Positions 1-12,890 of a stretch of DNA of 64,000 nt are shown here, one piece after another. The DNA is from Magicicada septendecula (lineage: Eukaryota; Arthropoda; Insecta; Hemiptera; Cicadidae), in assembly GCA_034769895.1 (NCBI GenBank), contig CM068367.1:316757986-316821985 (forward strand). Direction: 5' to 3'. The stretch's first letter is position 1. Each line of letters opens with the position of its first letter. The notes under the pieces are model-generated. The model saw only the letters and a list, made by a program, of their open reading frames with translations, was not told where the DNA came from and made no database searches. Position numbers and translations under genes: made by a program.

Positions 1-14
1 TCTGCATGGAGTGA

Positions 15-299
15 GTGATATGGCGTTATGGTGAGAGATATTTAGAGAGTGAGTTGTGTGTAGATGAGGAAATAGAGTTATTTACGTTAAGCAGGAGTTA
101 TCAAGAGTTGAAAGAGAGGTTAGAATTGAAGGAAATAGGCGATATAAAATACTTACCTTGTGAAACAGAGATGGATGATTATTTTGATGATACGGTGGTA
201 AATGATAAAAACTTACCTTACAATGTGATTGATATAGTAGAAGAATATGATAAAATAACTTACCTTATGTTGACCAAAAATACTGATGGAGACAACTAA
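15..299 (+). CDS. Unrecognised acidic open frame at the left edge
   Basis: An open frame of about 94 codons that begins right after a TGA and has no ATG at its start, so it is probably a piece of a longer, broken frame. The product is acidic and Glu/Asp-rich, with no membrane segment, zinc finger or catalytic motif that I can see. It overlaps the next open frame by 14 bases in another frame. About 900 bases downstream lies a segment resembling the post-integrase tail of the gypsy element at 47-52 kb. A retroelement accessory or 3' frame is therefore possible, but I do not recognise the protein and it may be chance. Confidence 0.25.
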   Translation: MIWRYGERYLESELCVDEEIELFTLSRSYQELKERLELKEIGDIKYLPCETEMDDYFDDTVVNDKNLPYNVIDIVEEYDKITYLMLTKNTDGDN

Positions 300-474
300 A
301 ATCACCAATGTAGACGGGCTTTATGAATTAATGGGAGACAAATATGTAGTTAATTACTATGTTAATATAATTAACGAAAGTGGTCATTACAGTAATAATT
401 ATAATGTAATGTATGTAGATAAAAATGAGTTATGTTATAAATACATCAGGTTAATATATGATGATGGGGGTTAA
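286..474 (+). CDS. Unrecognised short open frame overlapping the previous one
   Basis: It starts with a genuine ATG at 286 and encodes about 62 residues rich in Tyr and Asn. It overlaps the upstream frame by 14 bases, as if one longer reading frame had suffered a frameshift. No domain is recognisable. The context is the decayed gypsy mosaic of 1-5100. Low confidence that it is, or was, a gene. Confidence 0.2.
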   Translation: METTKITNVDGLYELMGDKYVVNYYVNIINESGHYSNNYNVMYVDKNELCYKYIRLIYDDGG

Positions 475-1224
475 ATAAAAAATCAGTGAATGGACATTTT
501 AAATATTTTAGTTTATGGTTATGACCTTGCTAACTTATGAAATGAAGTGTGGTAAACAGAAAAATTAATGACGAAGAATTGTAAATAAATCTATAGTGAA
601 ATTAATTATGTTGTGTTGTAAAATGTATTTGATGTAAACAATGTGTGTATGTAGTAGAAATTGATGTAATAATAATAATAATAATAATATTTTGGCAGAC
701 TAAATAAATAATAAGAATAATTATGAAGGTGATAATAAATGAATTGCAATTGTTTTGGAGTAAGATAATTAAAATAACTTGTTTTAAATAATTGATTGAA
801 TTAAAGAATTTGAGATTAATTAATTAATTAATGTTGTATAGATAAATTTTGATAATGAATTTAGATGATTTTATGAGATTTGAACTTGAGAATAAATAAT
901 AAATGAATAGGCCTAAATGTAAAATGTGTTTAGTTATGGAATTATGATTGTTATAATATTTCAGAAGATACATGGAGTTATGTACATTATTTGGTGGTGA
1001 TAAATGTTTATATTTTTGTGTCTATAACAGTATATGAGTGATGTAATGTAAGTATGAAGTTTATAATGCGATTTAAATAAAATAACATGTTTGATGTTTG
1101 AATGGTAGATTGTATATGAGTCTCAGAGGTTTTGAACTAAATAATAATATATCCAAACATATAATGGTTTACCTTCTGTGAATTGTAGTAGCAGTGTCAT
1201 TGTAAACGAATTGTATGTCTTTTA

Positions 1225-1335
1225 GTAGTTTCCCCATTTTCGGGCGGTCACGGCTTCACCGAACCCTGACAGTGGATTTGGCTTAATATTCTAAATTGGT
1301 GAACTTAGAAATTAACCGGGGGGTAAATCAGGGGA
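1225..1335 (+). mobile_element. Gypsy post-integrase tail fragment
   Basis: The block beginning CCCATTTTCGGGCGGTCACG closely matches 52608-52640 (CCCATTTTTGGGCGGTCACG). In the intact-order element that block follows the integrase stop by about 50 bases. Both copies continue into a G-rich stretch that could be the polypurine tract. No LTR start (TGTAACGGG) follows here, so the copy is cut or rearranged. Confidence 0.6.
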
Positions 1336-1727
1336 ATCTATATAACTATGGAGTCTACATAATTATGGTGTCCTCGGACATCAGTAATGCCGAATTTTTA
1401 TATAACGCTGAAGCAAGAACAGGGTAGGCAGCGTCCTACCCTAATAAACTTCCGTTCTTGTGGAAGCAACTGGGCGCCACAGTCCAGTGGGGGGTCATAG
1501 TGCGTGTAGCAAGGAGGTTACTCAGGGGAGTAATGAATTGAAATCTTAAACTGACAAACTGAATGAGCTAATAAGCTCATTAAATAATTTTATTTTGATT
1601 CAAGAGATGATTACAGTAGATAATTTGTACGAAAGTAATTGATTTAAATGTTTTGCTCCATATGATAATTTTATAAATGACTTTACTGATTTTGAAAAGA
1701 TTATGTCGAGTAGAGAAAGTGTTCATT

Positions 1728-1890
1728 ATGTTTTGTTTAGTATGTTTTATTATGTTAGTATTTTACTATGTTAGGGTGTAAGAATTATAAACATGTGTCA
1801 TGTATTTTACATTGTATAATTTTGCAGTGTATCTAGGGTAAGGTCGTTCACCTGACCATGAGATATCAGCTGATGACTGGTGTTATATAT
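1728..1890 (+). repeat. Dispersed repeat, copy 1 of 2
   Basis: About 160 bases containing TTATAAACATGTGTCATGTA and ending in ATCAGCTGATGACTGG. It recurs in the same orientation at 2752-2900. Both lie inside the decayed gypsy mosaic and flank the RT-like segment, so they look like duplicated non-coding internal sequence of that family. Confidence 0.6.
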
Positions 1891-2229
1891 GTAGTATGTC
1901 CCTTATAAGTGATTTTCAGATTTTTTTAGTTTTAAATGTGTGAATAATAAATTTTCAATGTGTTTAAGAGGTTTTAAATTAAGTGATGAAATCAATTTGA
2001 GGTAGTTATGAATTTTCAATGGGTAATAAAGGTTAGAATTTGGGTGATAAATATTTAAAATAAGGCATTTAAGTCAGTCAAAGGTAATTTTAAATGGGTG
2101 TTAGATGAAATAAGATTCTTGGGAATAAAAGTAAAATAGAAACTGAGTAATAGTAGGGACACAGTAGCGATAGGGCATATAAGTAGAGTAATGAGAGTGA
2201 TGTAACTGAAGAGTAATTAATGATGAAAG

Positions 2230-2620
2230 AATTTTGTAAAGGGGGTGGTGTGATAAGGAGTCCTCAACGAAAAGCGTTGTGGCGGGAGGTGAACCGTATG
2301 TGCGTTGGCGGGGTTACCTGGGGGAGACCAGGAACTAATAAGGGAATGAGCATAGGGAGGGAACACACATCCTAAGTACAAAGAGGGTATGTTGTTATAA
2401 GGGTAGAATGATTCAAGGTGAGCTAGAGTAGTAAGTTAGTGGAGATAAATGTTTTGAGAGATTGGTGTCATCCTGTGTAAATCTGTTAGTGAGTGTTAGA
2501 GTCAGAAAGGGGGTAAGATTATATTTTAATGCCTTTTCAATGAATTAGATTATTGTGAATAATTGGGAATCACCCAAACCAACTGAGGATAAAATGACTA
2601 ATAGAAATTCATAACGGAAA
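2230..2620 (+). pseudogene. Remnant of gypsy protease/RT boundary region
   Basis: The nucleotide sequence aligns by eye with 49935-50310 of the gypsy element at 46-54 kb. Shared blocks include the GGAGTCCYCAACGA start, GGAACACACAYCCTA, and the GTAAGATTATRTTT block that in the better copy encodes the conserved RT core. The reading frame is destroyed by stops and indels, so no protein can be made. It is direct evidence that this region derives from the same retroelement family. Confidence 0.55.
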
Positions 2621-2751
2621 TGTAATAATAAAATGAAACTAAATAAAGAGTTAATAGAATTTGAAACTAAACCCAAAATTTTGTAAATTTAATTCAGATG
2701 CAGAGGAGAGGTTTTTTGGTAATGAAATTAGTTTGGTATTATTTGTGAATG

Positions 2752-2900
2752 TTTATGTTTTATTGTGTTATTATGTTGGAGGGTAGGGATTATAAACAGG
2801 TGTTATGTATTTTACATTGTATTATTTGTATGTAGTGTGCCTATAGAAAGGTCATTCACCTGTTAGTAAGACATCAGCTGATGGACTGTATAAGGGTCAA
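2752..2900 (+). repeat. Dispersed repeat, copy 2 of 2
   Basis: Direct repeat of 1728-1890, with shared words such as TATTTTACATTGTAT and ATCAGCTGATG and scattered substitutions and small gaps. The spacing of about 1 kb places the RT-like pseudogene between the two copies. Confidence 0.6.
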
Positions 2901-2914
2901 TGTAACCAATTCCT

Positions 2915-3829
2915 ATGTTCCGTTCAAATCAAAGTTCAAGTTGTATTTTCTTTTATTGTCAGAATAGAGGTTTAATAAAACGTTATTACTACATAACAAA
3001 AAAAAAAATTGTATTTTGCTTGAAGTACAGATTGTGTTTTGATGTTCAGTATATATTGTTGATTATGTGTATTGCGATTGTATTAATTGATTTATATTGT
3101 GTTGTAGACAAAGGTAGTGATAAGGGAGTTTATGATAGACTAAGGTGTTTGTTATATTTTGTTTATTATGATTGCTGGCAGCTAGGGAAGAAGAATTGTA
3201 AATTCATTTAAAAGATTTTGGGATTTGGATCAAATTAATGGTAATATGAAATTTTGATATGAAACTTAGATTAATTCCTTTAGGTGAACAAAATTTAAAT
3301 GATTTAGTTTGATTTGTTTGATTTATTTTTATATGACATAAATTGCCATTTATGTGAAACAGTAACGTCAAACTGATAAAATAGTGAGAAAAGGAATTGA
3401 AGTTAAAATATAAAATATTTTATGAATGTTAGATCAGTAATTAGGGCACAGATGTTGTGTTCAGTATAACAATGCGTATGTGTACGCATCCAGTATTTGC
3501 TAAAGACAACCCAGTATGTATGTAAGGGGAGACATATCGGTTGAGGATCTGGTATAGTATAAGGCCAGTTTTTTGATTTTTTTGGTGAAATGACAAAGGG
3601 TTAGGGGGTATTATGGTGAGTACCTGTCCGATGTTATGGTGTTGGGATCTCGCACAGAGAAGTCCAGTAATCTCGTTCAGGTGCAGCCATAGTCGCCGAG
3701 CTAGGAGGTAGTTTACCCATGACGTGTTAAGAATTAAAGGGGGTCGTTGGCGCCATATCCTCACTGATCCTCTTAGGGTTAGCAACGAGTTTTTTTGTTT
3801 CGGCAGAAAACCTCTCATTGGGGGGGTAT
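2915..3829. other. Non-coding gypsy-derived interval before the LTR
   Basis: AT-rich sequence with an A-run at 3000-3008 and no recognisable coding potential. Short open frames on both strands (2915-3211 plus, 3441-3842 minus) show no known motif. The last bases, a run of seven G at 3820-3826 directly before the LTR, have the position and composition expected of a polypurine tract. Confidence 0.45.
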
Positions 3830-4916
3830 TGTAACGGGGCAAATTAAGAGGAGGGTCTAGTTTTCATTTAATAATAATTTGGGGACTATCTGTTTGGGCA
3901 CCCTTTATGGTCACGAGAACTTAAGTCATGTAAAACCCTGTATTCAACTCTGTGCCAGACAGAACCAGGTACAAGAAAGATAAAGCGTTGGAATGCGAAC
4001 ATGTGCGCAGATGATTGCGTTTTCCGTTGGTAAAAAGCACGAACTTTTTGGGCGAGCCCCAATAAGCAGAAAATATCCAAAGACTCGCTACACACGTGAC
4101 AACTCATTAATGTATCATGTGATTTTTATCAGCAAATCACAGAGCGAGCTGGTGAACATGTAGCGGAAGTAGCCGCTAGAGACGTTTTGGATAGCATCAG
4201 TGAGTCGTCTAACCACCGTGGCCGCAACCGGATGAATATAACCGGCTAGCGAGCCGAAAACCTTTTCAAAATTTAAAAAAATGTGGAAAAAGTATCAGTG
4301 GAAAGTGTAACTTGATGTGAGACAAAGTGGAAGGAAACGTATAATATCAAATTTAATAATTAAAAGTGCAGGGTGACCAAAAGAACTAGATCAACAAAGT
4401 GCGATGCGTGGTTGGAGGAGGTGGCGAATGAGTAACTATTTATCACATAAAAAATCAATCGTAATATATATTTCAAAATAAAGAGTGCTAAATTTTGGGG
4501 AAATTATTTACGTGTGAAAGAGTGTGTGTACAAATACTGGGTTGTTTTTTTTCTTAAGTAGCTAATAAATATGTAATTAACCTAATTAATATATAGGTAG
4601 AAGTGTAAGGGTTTTTATATATCAATGTGGCCGTAATTTTGTCAGATGGGATTGACATTCCAACATTAATTTGTTCATAAAAAATGTAGAGAAAGACTGA
4701 AGTAATAATTAATAAATAAATAAGATTAGTTTTACAGCATATAACCATGTGTTAGCGTAGTTATTTCGCTGTGAACCATTTCCTATTCTGTGCTGAAAAA
4801 TTCGTCTAAAGTTTCCGGGAATCTTCTGAATTGGGGGGAAGTCAGATTGCAAAATTATCCCATTTTAATTAAGATAGAGTATAAAGGTTTCCATATCTGT
4901 CCTTCAAAGATATTGG
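3830..4916 (+). mobile_element. Gypsy-family LTR (copy A)
   Basis: Starts TGTAACGGGGCAAATTAAG, nearly the same as the 5' LTR of the element at 46167. Later blocks match the LTR at 52791-54095: a GAGCCGAAAA segment (near 4250 and 53565), an AAAATGTGG segment, and CAAATACTGGGTTG (4532 and 53822). A G-run precedes it and a TGGCGACTCTGAAC block follows at about 4917, which looks like a tRNA primer-binding site. Having polypurine-like sequence on the left and primer-site-like sequence on the right suggests an LTR shared by two tandem copies. The 3' boundary is approximate. Confidence 0.6.
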
Positions 4917-5156
4917 TGGCGACTCTGAACTTCTGATTGGATTTTATAATAAAGGTAAGTCAGCGAGAAAAGATCGCAGGTAAGGTTCTGGCAGTTTGTA
5001 TTGTATTTATTTATTTATAATTTGAATGTTTCTTAACAGCCAAAAACTCCACTTGTAGTCATGTTGCCAAGACCGTGAATCACCCACCGGTCCATCACTT
5101 ACAGATAAAGTTGTAAAATTTTTTTTTTGACAAACACAAACTTTTCTTAATTAAAA

Positions 5157-5273
5157 AAATATTACATCTTTCTATATTTGTGGATTCTCTACAAGGAGGT
5201 ATCAAAATGTTCTGAGACTAGGGATAGGCTACGGCTATAGGGAGATACGATAGGAGACTAGGATATAGATACA
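5157..5273 (+). repeat. 117-bp near-identical repeat, copy 1
   Basis: It matches 7901-8017 in the same orientation with only two visible differences over 117 bases. It contains the internal motif GAGACTAGGGATAGGCTACG and a second GAGACTAGGATATAGATAC. The similarity stops abruptly on both sides. It could be a short non-autonomous element or a piece of a larger recent one; I do not recognise the family. Confidence 0.9.
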
Positions 5274-7900
<2,627 letters not shown>

Positions 7901-8017
7901 AAATATTATATCTTTCTATATTTGTGGATTCTCTACAAGGAGGTATCAAAATGTTCTGAGACTAGGGATAGGCTACGGCTATAGGGAGATAAGATAGGAG
8001 ACTAGGATATAGATACA
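7901..8017 (+). repeat. 117-bp near-identical repeat, copy 2
   Basis: Second copy of 5157-5273, about 2.7 kb away. Its right end abuts the mariner pseudogene starting near 8020. The near-identity contrasts with the heavy decay of nearby elements, which implies a recent duplication or insertion. Confidence 0.9.
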
Positions 8018-8019
8018 AC

Positions 8020-8490
8020 AGTGTACTACCTTTATTTAAGTATGGCCAAAATTTCCCTCAAAGTAGACCCTTTGTGCAGGAATACACCCCTGGCAGAACT
8101 TATTCAGTTTACTGGATTAATAATTTACTGGTTCTTGAAATATGTTTACACGTTTTCCACTCAATCTTGCCCACTGTTTCAAAACAGTAATCCTTCAGCT
8201 TGAGCTTCATTTTCAGAATAAGAAAAAGTCGCAAGGGGATAAATCTGACAAAGGAGGCAAGGAAGGGTGATCATGCTGTTGCAGCTTATAAATGATATGT
8301 TTTGAATGTTCTGTGGGCAGGTGCATTGCCAAGACGGAGCACCCACTTGCTTTGTACCACATTTCATGGTATTTTCACCAAATGTCCTACCTCAGAATCC
8401 TCACAATGCTGCAGTAAAACGGGAGTTTTCAGTCTCGCCTTCCGGAACATAACCACAATACTACACTGTCTACTAAACTATCTGCCATCA
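8020..8490 (-). pseudogene. Mariner transposase pseudogene (3' part)
   Basis: Read on the minus strand, three frames give successive pieces of the C-terminal half of a mariner transposase. They are a GNAPAHRT-like block (from HDNAPAH), then LPPLSDLSPCDFFLF (from the PYSPDLAPCDFFLF motif carrying the last catalytic Asp), then KMKLKLKDYCFETV and a Tyr-Phe-Glu-Gly terminus. The frames alternate, so several frameshifts have accumulated and no protein is made. The N-terminal helix-turn-helix half is not recognised. The 117-bp repeat lies immediately beyond its 3' end. Confidence 0.75.
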
Positions 8491-9890
8491 CTGTTGGATG
8501 ACTGCTATATTCTTCGTCATGAATATTGTTCAACCTTCCCCCAACAAAATCACCCACCATCATCATTCATCATCATCATTATTATAATGATGTCATTATA
8601 TAATTTTACTGTCAGTCATAACATTTGGTCTACAAATCTTGCAAAAGTTGCTTTTGTGAGTTTCAGCAGGACTATTGCTTTTTGCTAATAGAAAATGTAT
8701 CAGTACAGGGTGAACCTCACAGTTGGCAGGATTGTCTATTGTAACACTTAACTGTAACTTGTTCATACACTAACTACTACAATCGCGCATCTGATGTCAA
8801 AAAAATAGCAACTTTTCAATATTACATCATATCATGGGGGTTACTGGTAAATCTACCCAAGTCCACTCATGTGAATTTATGGAAAACTGAAATTAAAGGT
8901 TTTCAAGCACAATGATAAATTCTAAAAGTGACTTTCAAGGTTAATTTGTATTATTAATAGTTTTTTATTGATTACATAACTATTAAAAAATAAAAATAAA
9001 AAGAGAAATGCATAAAAAATGTCGTTTTTTAAACATCTAGAAAAATAATTAAAACTTGGGTAGTTTTACCACTAACCCCTCGATATTACAACATGGTGTA
9101 TGCACAACCTTACTTTGTTGCCCACAGTCAGCAGTAATTTCAAACGCATTTTACTAAAAAAAAAACCACGCCTTGTAGTGCCACCAGATTAACATAAACA
9201 TGGTCTGTGTTTAAAGAAGACATTTTCAGTGGGTAGACCACTATCTGGAGAATACTACATTGGCAAGAAATACAAACTCCTGTGCATGCATAAAGAATTT
9301 TCACCTCCTTCAAAAACAACATTCCTGAAGTCCAGATAGTCTGCAGAAAAAAAATTGAGTATCATATGAATCAAGGAGACCATATCTCCAATGTTGCTGT
9401 ACATAAACAAAATGGTAGTGAGATATAAATCAAGAGAAAATCAGAAAGGAAACGGCAGCAAGACAGAACTCAATAATGGAAGATTACTGCCAACCAGTCA
9501 TCAGAGTGACTATTACAGTAATTACAAAAGACTATAAAAGATAAGATACACAAATAAGAAAAATTATAATCATGTGCACTGCAGAATACTACTTAAAGTA
9601 TGGCAGTTACACATAAATCAGTATATATACTGACAGCTATTTACTATGACCATATACTTACATTAGTAAATAACATTGAAGTAATTAAATTAAATGAACC
9701 TTGGCCTCTAATTAATCTGAACTGAAGTAAAATTGTTATTTCAAACTGAATATAATGTCATTGAACATATATGTCTACACTATATTATTGATAGCATAAT
9801 TAATTTTAATTTATTAATACACCGATTTTGTAGTCATGGCACATGATAAAAAACAGAATATATAGATGAAACACATTTATTAAAACTCAC
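8491..9890. other. Non-coding interval, probably intron of the B56 gene
   Basis: No coding sequence or element is recognised. It lies downstream (in minus-strand sense) of the B56 exon, beginning at a GTGAGT donor, so it is inferred to be intronic. No next exon of that gene could be found between here and position 1. Confidence 0.5.
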
Positions 9891-10090
9891 CATATTAACT
9901 GCTTCGGGATATATGGCATCAGTAATAACACCCCTTTGTGTTGTAACATATTGCACCATCTCTTGAAGAGCTGCCCTCTTTACTTCCTTCCATTTCAAAT
10001 CAGACAGAGGATCTGACACGAAATCAAACAACACACAGCACTGCCTTATTTTCTGTATAAATAATTCTTCTCGGTCTGCTGCAGATGCAT
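9891..10090 (-). CDS. PPP2R5: PP2A B56 (B') regulatory subunit, internal exon
   Basis: Minus-strand exon of 200 bases encoding about 66 residues that read as the conserved B56 HEAT-repeat region: [19 protein letters not shown], then [17 protein letters not shown], then [14 protein letters not shown]. In eukaryotes B56 subunits direct the PP2A phosphatase to its substrates. The exon begins after a polypyrimidine tract and TTACAG, and ends ATG followed by GTGAGT at 9890-9885, a near-consensus donor. It starts with two bases of a split codon (phase 1 intron before) and ends on a complete codon (phase 0 intron after). The YPEAVNM wording resembles the PPP2R5C/D type more than A/B/E, but the paralogue is an inference. 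The neighbouring exons (N-terminal to the right, FRTLPPSS-type to the left) are not in the window. Confidence 0.93.
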
Positions 10091-10303
10091 CTGTAACATA
10101 ATATATAAGTTGGAGAAAAAAAAAAAAAATCTAGTCACACAAAATATTAGGCCTACATATAAATAATTAACCACACAATTTTATTTCTTAATTTAAAAAA
10201 TTAAACTAATACAGATACATTCCTAAAAATGTTTTACAAAATACTGAAATAATTTTAATCTAAAGCATTTCATTATTTAGAAAACAAATACAAATATACA
10301 ATT

Positions 10304-10385
10304 TATATTTAATTTTTATAATGAATTTACCTCAAGATATTTCTTTCCTTATTAGGAGGTAAATTCATTATAAAATTAAATATAA
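10304..10385. repeat. Hairpin-forming inverted repeat
   Basis: TATAATGAATTTACCTC at 10317-10333 is exactly reverse-complementary to GAGGTAAATTCATTATA at 10356-10372, with a loop of about 22 bases. The pairing continues outward for roughly 12 more bases with one gap. The right arm is also the start of the direct repeat that flanks the LINE remnant. Confidence 0.9.
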
Positions 10386-10440
10386 TATATACATCAAGAA
10401 ACGGACTGTAGCAAAAAGTGTTTGAAATATACAAGTATAT
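10355..10440 (+). repeat. Direct repeat flanking the LINE remnant, left copy
   Basis: Shares TACATCAAGAAACGGACTGT and surrounding bases with 12806-12890 in the same orientation. The two copies bracket the decayed LINE. This could reflect the 3' tail of one LINE copy followed by another whole copy, or a non-autonomous derivative. Confidence 0.85.
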
Positions 10441-10499
10441 TTATAAAACAAATCTTTTTATACAATATGGTAAATCTGTGACGTTTTCGACATTAAAAG

Positions 10500-12800
10500 A
10501 AAGATTCAATCAGATTTTAGGATACTACAGATTAGGTGAGGGAACTACAGAGGGAGAATGCTTATTGAATTCTCAAGCAACATGATTTGGTAATAAGCAA
10601 CAACTAGTATAAGAAGATAAAAACAAAGTTGTACAGCTGGAAAAGTCCTGGAGATTCCAACTTTATTATGTTGACTATATCCTCACCAAGCAATGACACT
10701 GGGGGCAGTGTAAAAGATAATGAAGACTTTACCAAATTGACTCAGATTGCAATGTGAAGACTCTACCAAAAGCTAACATCGACTCATACTACAATCTGCT
10801 TATAGAAGAGATCCAGATAAGAAAGACAACTAAGGGAAAATTGAAGTGGAATTTAGAAAAATACAAAGTGGCAGTGAAATTTACAGAATCCTTAGACCAA
10901 TGCAATGACCGAAGCAAAGGAAAGTGCTGAAAATGGGTGGAATAGCATAAAATTTTGTTGGTGACATGGAACAACAGTGTCAACAAAGTGGAAAGAACAA
11001 TTAGCAATCTATGGGTAATACAGGAGACGTTAAAGATGCTGAAAGGAAGTAGTAAATACAAAACCACCAATCCTATAGGATATAGGAGATTAAACAACAA
11101 ACTAAGAAGATACTAATAGGACAAGGAGTAGCAAATCAATGAAACATGTGACGAAATCATGATGAAATCCTTTCAGCAAAAAGGAAGATATGGCATGATG
11201 TAGGAGAAGGAGCTGGAAGAGAGAGAGCGAATAAAGGAATTCTGACATCTATTATAGAGGATTCTCAGGGAAAATCCATTACAAATCAACAACAAATTCT
11301 AAAAAGGACTATATAGGACAGCTCTGCAACAAGAAAAACCAACCACAAAACAGAGATGGAAACAGAAGAGATTATAGTTAATGATGAGAATGGCTATAAT
11401 ACACTGAAGAGTGAAGTGGGAAAGAGTCAAAAAAGGCAAGGAGAGAAGAAAAGCCACAGGAGAAGATGACATGATAGGAGTAGGAGAAAATATAACAAAA
11501 AAGCTGATTCAACTTACAACAGGATCTATAAAACTGGAGAGTGGGCAAAACATTTCCACAACATAACTATGAACTAACTAAAGAAGCAGCATCAAGCCAA
11601 GAGCTATAGTGATCACAGAAGCATCAGCTTTATTTCTCATATAAGAAAAAGTGTAGCATGTATAACTCAACATGTGACGAGTACAAAGGTACAAAGTTGA
11701 CTAGAGAAGGATGATTCAGTTTCAGGAAAGGAAGGAGATCTAGAAACAAACTGGAATGCTAAGAATTATTTCAGAGAGAGATCTACTGCCCAAAGAAGTG
11801 TAATTAAGTGTGTGTATGTGTGTGATTGTGCGCGCACATGCGGGCATGTGCCAGTGTGTATCATTTAATGACTGCCACAATGCATTTGATAATAACTGAA
11901 AAAACTGATGGAAATGCTGACGAAAATTTATGTCAACTAGAAGGAGAAGAGAGTAAATCTCAACCTATATCTGGGTTAAAAAGTGAAGGATGTGTCAGTG
12001 TGGATCAAGGAGGGACCAATAGTGTAAAGATGTGAAGAGGCATGCGTCCAAACTGCTGCATATCACCCATTATGTTTAATCTTTACAAGAATTGTCAGCC
12101 AAGGAAGCCTTAGATTGGAAGAAGCTGCTGCCTGTTTAATAGAAGGTAGTGCCATTAGCACTATCAAATACACTTATGACCTAGTGAAGAACAAAGAAAC
12201 TCTTCCCCACATGATGGATAGATGGGTAGAAACAGGAAGGAGCTATGGAATGGAAATCAATACAGACACATCAAAGTGAAGAGAATATTGATTGAGGCAG
12301 GAAGAACAAATAAATGCGAATCATTGTGGGAAGTAAAGAACTAAAAACACTAAAAAAGAAGAATAAATTACTTCAAAGCTTTGAAATAAACTGCTGACGA
12401 TAATTAAAAATGCTAAAGTGTCAGACAGGATGACAATGAAGAGTTACTGAGAATACAGTTCTTCATAGAAAAGCAAACTGGATCAGACACATTCTGAGAA
12501 GACACAGCCTGTTGTATGCCATCATTAAAAGAGAGTTGGAAAGTCCTCAAGGACTTGGAAAAAGAAAAATTCATTCAGCTGTTGGATGATTTAAGACAAA
12601 AATGAAATGCTCAGAACCGAAGTCGGAAGACAATGCTAGGGCAAGATAGAAAGTAAAATTTGCTGATCAAGTCAGGGGACTGCTGGCAGGTGGAACATTT
12701 GATAATAATTTAAAAGACAAAAAAATAGAATCAAGATGGCGAAGGCTGAAGATGAGAGTACAGGAACTCTCGAAACATGTTCCTAATAAGAAAAAAGTAT
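10500..12800 (+). pseudogene. Decayed LINE (non-LTR retrotransposon) reverse transcriptase
   Basis: No long open frame remains, but successive frames show the expected order of LINE RT motifs. An FSFRKGRRSRNKLE-like block near 11720 corresponds to the GFRKGRGTRDA motif. RPNCCISPIMFNLY near 12040 corresponds to the RQGCxLSPxLFNLY motif. YTYDLVKNKETLPHMMDRW near 12170 sits where YADDxVL normally lies. A C-terminal WIRHILRRHSLLYA block near 12480 matches the common arthropod WIGHILRRNxL tail. The 5' boundary is unclear. Clear remnant, non-functional. Confidence 0.8.
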
Positions 12801-12805
12801 ATCTT

Positions 12806-12890
12806 GAGGTAAATTTATTTATAAATATTAAAGTATTATATACATCAAGAAACGGACTGTAGCAGAAAGTGATTGAAATATATATATATA
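12806..12890 (+). repeat. Direct repeat flanking the LINE remnant, right copy
   Basis: Second copy of 10355-10440, ending in an (AT)n tract at about 12877-12890. Its position just after the RT C-terminus fits a LINE 3' untranslated tail. Confidence 0.85.

Larger units (their letters stand above)
1..5100 (+). mobile_element. Decayed Ty3/gypsy mosaic with one LTR
   Basis: Three segments here resemble, in order or in duplicate, the better preserved gypsy element at 46167-54100. 1225-1330 matches its post-integrase tail, 2230-2620 matches its protease-RT boundary, and 3830-4916 matches its LTR. The tail segment lies before the RT segment, so this is not one simple copy but a rearranged or tandem pair. 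No long open frame survives. Between 475 and 1225 I see only AT-rich sequence, including (AAT)n at about 669-690. Confidence 0.6.

Noticed and set aside
3441-4107. Two minus-strand open frames of 133 and 73 codons
   Set aside because: No motif, and they straddle the polypurine tract and LTR start of the gypsy copy, so they are most likely chance frames.
4917-5040. Possible small intron (GGTAAGT ... TTAACAG) in the gypsy leader
   Set aside because: Splice-like words are common in AT-rich DNA, and no coding sequence flanks them.
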